Assembly (NCBI GenBank): GCA_015501075.1
Contig: JADNYJ010000882.1
Coordinates: 1-10,521, forward strand
DNA: 10,521 nucleotides
Direction: 5' to 3'
From: Gymnopilus junonius
Lineage: Eukaryota; Basidiomycota; Agaricomycetes; Agaricales; Galerinaceae
Positions 7,005 through 10,521 of the stretch are shown here, piece by piece (the first letter of the stretch is position 1; each line of letters opens with the position of its first letter). Below the pieces are notes generated by a model, which saw nothing but the letters and a program-made list of their open reading frames with translations, ran no database searches and was not told where the DNA came from. The position numbers were made by a program, and so were the translations under genes.

Positions 7005-7481
7005 ATGTTCTATAAACATTAGATTAGCTTTAGAATAGACTTAGAATTAGTTTCACTTCATTTGGACACTTGTAGTTTACTAAGTTTCTGCTTTTGGTCG
7101 CGTTTTCACTAGTATTTTGCGAATTACTCGGCGTAGAGTTAGAATTTCGGAAAACGGATTTGAGATCTGAAATCAGGTCGAAAATCCGGTTCTAGTGATA
7201 TAGCATACATGGCATTTAAAGTACGTTTGTGTTTTGACATTTTCGAATTGTCCACATTTTGGGTGTTTTGTCACGCCTCGCGGTTTTTGGGCACGTAGCT
7301 ACATTAGATACTATGTTTCCTACTATGTCAAGCGAAAGCAAGACACTACGATTTGAATTGAACAAGTTATAAGCATTTTGAGTTATACTCTGTGATTCTC
7401 AGTGATTGCTGTACTTGAGCATACTAGTTGGTTGAGCTGTGTTAACTACACAGATCCTTGCTTATTTGTGCAAGTCTAACA
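6974..7481 (+). repeat. 5' LTR of Copia element
   Basis: 508 bp from TGTTAGA to TCTAACA, a 7-bp perfect terminal inverted repeat with the canonical TG...CA ends. The start is where alignment with the LINE 3' UTR ends; the end is directly before the primer-binding site. The first ten bases (TGTTAGAAGT) also recur inverted as ACTTCTAACA at 6995-7004. Another small stem, CTGTGT-TAACT-ACACAG, lies at 7437-7453 near the 3' end. No core promoter could be assigned with confidence; TATAAAC near 7012 is a weak candidate. The second LTR is not in the window, so the length is inferred from one copy. Confidence 0.85.
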
Positions 7482-7493
7482 GGTTATGGGCCC
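7482..7493 (+). other. Primer-binding site, initiator tRNA-Met type
   Basis: GGTTATGGGCCC begins directly after the LTR. Its complement GGGCCCATAACC equals the anticodon arm of eukaryotic initiator tRNA-Met, with the CAT anticodon in the middle. Pairing to an internal part of this tRNA, not its 3' end, implies priming by a cleaved half-tRNA, as known for Drosophila copia and Ty5. The extension to GAGCTC (to 7500) might pair with more of the host tRNA, which I cannot check. Confidence 0.75.
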
Positions 7494-7500
7494 CGAGCTC

Positions 7501-7671
7501 TAACTTGGCATAACTGATTGAGTTGCATACTGCTAGTAACTATGTTCTGTGGGCTTATATTGAACTACTATTAAACCTAGTTCAAATCTTGAAGTTGGAT
7601 TATATTGATCACACCTGTGATTGATTACACTTGAATTATACTTGACTACACTTGTTGTCAAATTGGGAATT
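7501..7671 (+). other. Leader of Copia element
   Basis: About 170 nt of untranslated sequence between the primer-binding site and the Gag ATG, where a packaging signal would be expected. I see no specific structure. The frame is open back to 7621 (TTG), but the first ATG in frame is at 7672. Confidence 0.5.
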
Positions 7672-9351
7672 ATGTCTGCAAGCAATTCAGACACTATGGC
7701 TAGAATCAAGCCATTGTCCAATTCAAACTATCCTGAATGGAGTGGTGAGATGAGGGCATGGCTGATGAGAAATGGGCTATGGAGGCTTGTCTCTGGCAAG
7801 GAGACTTTGCCTAGTGATGTAGCAGGGCAGGATAAATGGGAAGCGAAGGCTGAGAAGGCAGCAGGGGAGATCTATCTCTTGGTAGAGAGTGATCAGAGGG
7901 TGCACTTCAGAGGGCATGAAGATGACCCAGTCAAGATGTGGACATTGTTAGAGGCTGCCCACCTATCAAAGAAGCCTGGCGCACGCTTTAATGCATATGA
8001 CGACCTGTTTTCTATCAGAAAACAGGATGATGAAAGCTTGATGCAATTGGGGCTCAGAATAGAGAAGTCAATGCAGGCCATTCAGAACCTGCGCCCAGCT
8101 ACCTTCACTATTGAAGAGCTGGATGAAGAGCTCCAATGCATGGCACTGATCCGTGCCTTACCAGAGGAATACCGTGTCTTGTCATCATCATTGTTGTTGA
8201 TGCCGAAACTTGACAAGGGTACAATTCTGCAAGCATTCAGAAGTGACGAGTTAAATTGTCAACGTCAGGAGTCAGCTAGTGTTGCCAAGACAGGTGGCAA
8301 CAATTGGAAGAAGAAGAAGGGTGGCCCAAGCAATGGAAACAACTATCACAGCCATGGAGTTTCAAGTGGGCACAGTGGCAATTCGGACAAGAAGGCAAAA
8401 GACATCACTTGTTTCTTTTGTCATGATAAGGGTCATTGGATGTCAGACTGCCCTATCCTTAATGAGCTGAAAGGAAGGGTTAAGAGCAACATTGAGGGTG
8501 CTAAAAAGGCAGAGGTTGAACGGGCAGCGAATGTTATGGAGAGCGCTGGCAAGGCAAGTGCTGTTTCTGACTTGGAGGCAAATGCTACATCTTCTAATGT
8601 GTTTGAATGGAACACTGATACAGGAGCCACTTCTCATATGACCCCACACCGTAATTGGATCCGCAATTATACCCCCTATAGAGTCCCAATCAGACTAGCG
8701 GATCATAGAGTTATCTATTCTGAAGGTGTTGGTTATGTGAAATTTAGACCTGTAATAGATGGGAAACAATATAGAGATGTATTATTTACTAGAGTCTTAC
8801 ATGTACCTGCCTTACGTAATAACCTTCTTGCTGTTCTCTATTTGACTAAGTACAAGGGAATTGATGTTCATATTTCTTCTGCAAAGATGGACTTCCTTGA
8901 GAAAGGTCAACTATTGTTCCGTGCTTCTATTGCTGAGGATGATATTGGTTATCTAGATGGTTCAACAGTAGATATAATGGAGAATGTGCATTTGGCCTCT
9001 ACACTGCCCCTTGACTTGTCTTTATGGCATAAACGGCTTGGACACCACAACTATGATGATATCAAGCTTATGATATCTAAGGATATGGTTGATGGTTTGG
9101 TACTGGATTCCAAGGCAAAGCCTGATCCAATCTGCGAACCCTGTTTGGCTGGAAAGATGCATGCAAATCCTTTTCTTCCTTCACAGCATCGAGCTACAGA
9201 ACTCCTAGAATTAATTCACTCTGATGTGCATGATCTTGGTGTTATCTCTCACGAAGGCTATCGTTATTGGGTATCTTTTGTAGATGACTCATGTCGCTTT
9301 AAGGCATTAATGCCTATGAAGCACAAGAGTGACCAGTTTACTTGCTTTTAA
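7672..9351 (+). CDS. Copia Gag-protease-integrase polyprotein, first part
   Basis: 559 codons from ATG 7672 (MSASNSDTMARIKPLSNSNY) to a premature TAA at 9349. It encodes the capsid precursor, protease and integrase start. Gag residues about 9-230 match the Ty1/Copia UBN2-type Gag (YPEWSGEMRAWL near the start; IEELDEELQCMALIRALP). A zinc knuckle CFFCHDKGHWMSDC lies at residues 247-260. The aspartic protease motif is EWNTDTGATSHM, catalytic Asp 316. The GAG-pre-integrase zinc site has LWHKRLGHH (His 453, His 458) and CEPCLAG (Cys 488, Cys 491). The first integrase Asp is in HSDVHD (Asp 518). The frame ends in DQFTCF-stop. One extra T in the run 9346-9349 accounts for this, since the integrase continues at once in another frame. 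Confidence 0.93.
   Translation: MSASNSDTMARIKPLSNSNYPEWSGEMRAWLMRNGLWRLVSGKETLPSDVAGQDKWEAKAEKAAGEIYLLVESDQRVHFRGHEDDPVKMWTLLEAAHLSKKPGARFNAYDDLFSIRKQDDESLMQLGLRIEKSMQAIQNLRPATFTIEELDEELQCMALIRALPEEYRVLSSSLLLMPKLDKGTILQAFRSDELNCQRQESASVAKTGGNNWKKKKGGPSNGNNYHSHGVSSGHSGNSDKKAKDITCFFCHDKGHWMSDCPILNELKGRVKSNIEGAKKAEVERAANVMESAGKASAVSDLEANATSSNVFEWNTDTGATSHMTPHRNWIRNYTPYRVPIRLADHRVIYSEGVGYVKFRPVIDGKQYRDVLFTRVLHVPALRNNLLAVLYLTKYKGIDVHISSAKMDFLEKGQLLFRASIAEDDIGYLDGSTVDIMENVHLASTLPLDLSLWHKRLGHHNYDDIKLMISKDMVDGLVLDSKAKPDPICEPCLAGKMHANPFLPSQHRATELLELIHSDVHDLGVISHEGYRYWVSFVDDSCRFKALMPMKHKSDQFTCF
9346..9349 (+). other. Frameshift site in Copia integrase
   Basis: The run TTTT precedes AAGAAGTTC. With three T residues the codons would read ...TGC TTT AAG AAG TTC and stay in frame across the whole polyprotein. 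The break falls between the first and second catalytic Asp of integrase, so it inactivates the enzyme and is not at a Gag/Pol border. Confidence 0.85.
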
Positions 9352-10521
9352 GAAGTTCAAAGCATATGCTGAGAACTTGACTGGTAAAAAGATCAAGCGC
9401 TTCAGAGATGATAAAGGTGGTGAATACATGTCTAAGGAATTCTGTGACTATATGGATGCTTGTGGTATTGTCAGGGAACATAGTGTTCGTAATCGACCTC
9501 AGCAAAATGGAGTAGCTGAGAGAACAAACAGGACATTTGCAGAAAGGATTGTGGCACTGCTTGAAGAATCTGGTCTGTCGAAACGCTTTTGGGTTGAGTG
9601 TCTAGCTGCACTTGTACATGTTGTGAATCGTTGTCCCACATCTGCTCTTGTTGGTAAAACACCTTATGAAGGATGGCATGGAAGCAAGCCAAGTGTGAGT
9701 CATTTGAGGGTCTGGGGATGTGTTGCATATGTTCATATTCAGCGGGACAAGAGGGAGAAGTTAGGTTCTCATATGGAGAAGTGTATCTTTATTGGGTATC
9801 CTGATGGTTACAAGGGATGGAAGTTTTACAACCCAGTAACTAAGAAGATCATTATCTGTGAACGTGCAGATTTTGATGAGCGCTACACATTTGGTGGCCA
9901 ACTATTGCAAGGACCTAATTCAGATTCAGGAACTCCTCCAACAGAACCACGCCCACTGGTTCCAATGCAGGAAAATGATGATGCACCATCTAATGTCAGT
10001 GACAATCTTCTGCCGCAATTAGAGGTTCAGCCTACAGCAGAACCCATTGTACAGCCTGTGCGTCAGCCAGCTATTAGGAAACCAGAAGAAGTCAAACCAG
10101 AACCTGAACTTGATGAACCACGAGCTGAATCACCTGGGCTTGAATATTTGGATGATGATCCTCAAGAAGAGCATGAAGCACTGCCATCTCCTGTTCCTAG
10201 ACTTAGACACCGCCGCAGAAATGAGGTTGATCCAGTTGAGTTATCAGACTCTGATGATAGGCCATTGCCTCTGAGAAGGTCTAAACGTGCCCCACATCCT
10301 CCTACTGAATGGTGGACAGTTGCTCGCAATCGTACATCAGCAGTACCTGACCCTGACCTTGATGATGGGGATGATGATGATGAGGATTTTGAAGATGCAC
10401 ATGTTGTGCATGGTGGCAAACCTGACCCTCAATCATATAAGGAGGCTATTTCATCTGATGAGTCTGATAAATGGAAGGCTTCCATGTTGGAAGAATACAA
10501 CTGGCATCTGGAAAATGGAAT
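9350..10521 (+). CDS. Copia polyprotein, second part (integrase core, RT start)
   Basis: Open without a stop to the window edge (390 codons). It continues the integrase with KKFKAYAENLTGKKIKRF. The remaining catalytic residues are Asp in RFRDDKGGEY (codon 9410-9412) and Glu in NGVAERTNRT (codon 9518-9520). They are 35 residues apart, the expected D,D-35-E spacing. FWVECLAALVHVVNRCP and HLRVWGCVAYVHI are typical of the integrase C-terminal part. A long Pro/Glu/Asp-rich linker follows, with a basic patch (RRSKRAPHPP) and an acidic run (DLDDGDDDDEDFED). The last segment, YKEAISSDESDKWKASMLEE, is the conserved beginning of the Copia reverse transcriptase (RVT_2). The RT active site, RNase H and 3' LTR are outside. 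It has no start codon of its own and is not a separate gene. Confidence 0.93.

Larger units (their letters stand above)
6974..10521 (+). mobile_element. Ty1/Copia LTR retrotransposon, 3' end outside window
   Basis: LTR, tRNA-type primer-binding site, leader and a Gag-PR-IN-RT polyprotein follow in the Copia order (integrase before RT), which separates it from Gypsy elements. It is inserted in the older LINE's 3' UTR after GTATG (6969-6973), the likely 5-bp target duplication. The right copy should follow the 3' LTR, outside the window. By eye it is clearly more AT-rich than the LINE, with different codon use. The single frameshift seen, against about ten in the LINE, suggests a younger insertion. 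Confidence 0.95.

Noticed and set aside
9340..9360. Programmed Gag-Pol frameshift in the Copia element
   Set aside because: The break is inside the integrase core, far past protease, and lacks a recognisable slippery heptamer; Gag and Pol are otherwise one frame.
10162..10419. Minus-strand Ser-rich open frame
   Set aside because: It is the reverse of GAT/GAG-rich codons of the acidic linker in the Copia polyprotein.
1..10521. CRISPR arrays, tRNA or rRNA genes, host genes, defence systems
   Set aside because: No spaced direct repeats, no cloverleaf or rRNA-like segments, and no open frame outside the retrotransposons with a recognisable domain.

Overview
The window looks like repeat-rich nuclear DNA of a filamentous fungus, probably a basidiomycete. 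The organism call is inference: it rests on the structure of a Tad-type LINE (ORF1 with zinc knuckles; ORF2 with endonuclease, reverse transcriptase and RNase H) next to a Ty1/Copia element, not on any host gene. No host gene, tRNA, rRNA or CRISPR array was found. Almost every base belongs to one of three nested retrotransposon copies.

Layer 1 (oldest) is a plus-strand LINE copy. Its 3' part is seen at 1-348 (end of ORF2 plus start of the 3' UTR) and resumes at 6751-6973 (rest of the 3' UTR). Layer 2 is a full-length LINE of the same family on the minus strand, 349-6750 (about 6.4 kb). It jumped into the 3' UTR of layer 1, leaving a 15-17 bp target-site duplication (334-348 and 6751-6765) and a 16-nt poly(A) tail (read as T at 349-364). 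Reading leftwards from 6750 it has a short 5' UTR, ORF1 (about 660 codons, three zinc knuckles), a TAATG stop/start overlap, ORF2 (about 1,275 codons: APE endonuclease, reverse transcriptase, RNase H, C-terminal Cys/His motif) and a 3' UTR of about 450 nt. Both ORFs carry several 1-nt frameshifts and ORF2 also has an in-frame TGA, so this copy is not autonomous as written.

Layer 3 is a plus-strand Ty1/Copia element starting at 6974, also inside the 3' UTR of layer 1. It has a 508-bp 5' LTR (6974-7481, TGTTAGA...TCTAACA), a primer-binding site matching the anticodon arm of initiator tRNA-Met, a leader, and a single Gag-protease-integrase-RT reading frame from 7672. The frame is broken once, in a T4 run at 9346-9349, and leaves the window at the first residues of the RT domain. 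The 3' LTR is outside the window.

The most useful signals are comparative. The two LINE copies show a 3' UTR hairpin with a compensatory base-pair change, a 34-nt identical block in otherwise diverged sequence, and strong loss of CpG in the older copy, as expected from cytosine methylation. I saw no sign of a new defence, toxin or metabolic system.
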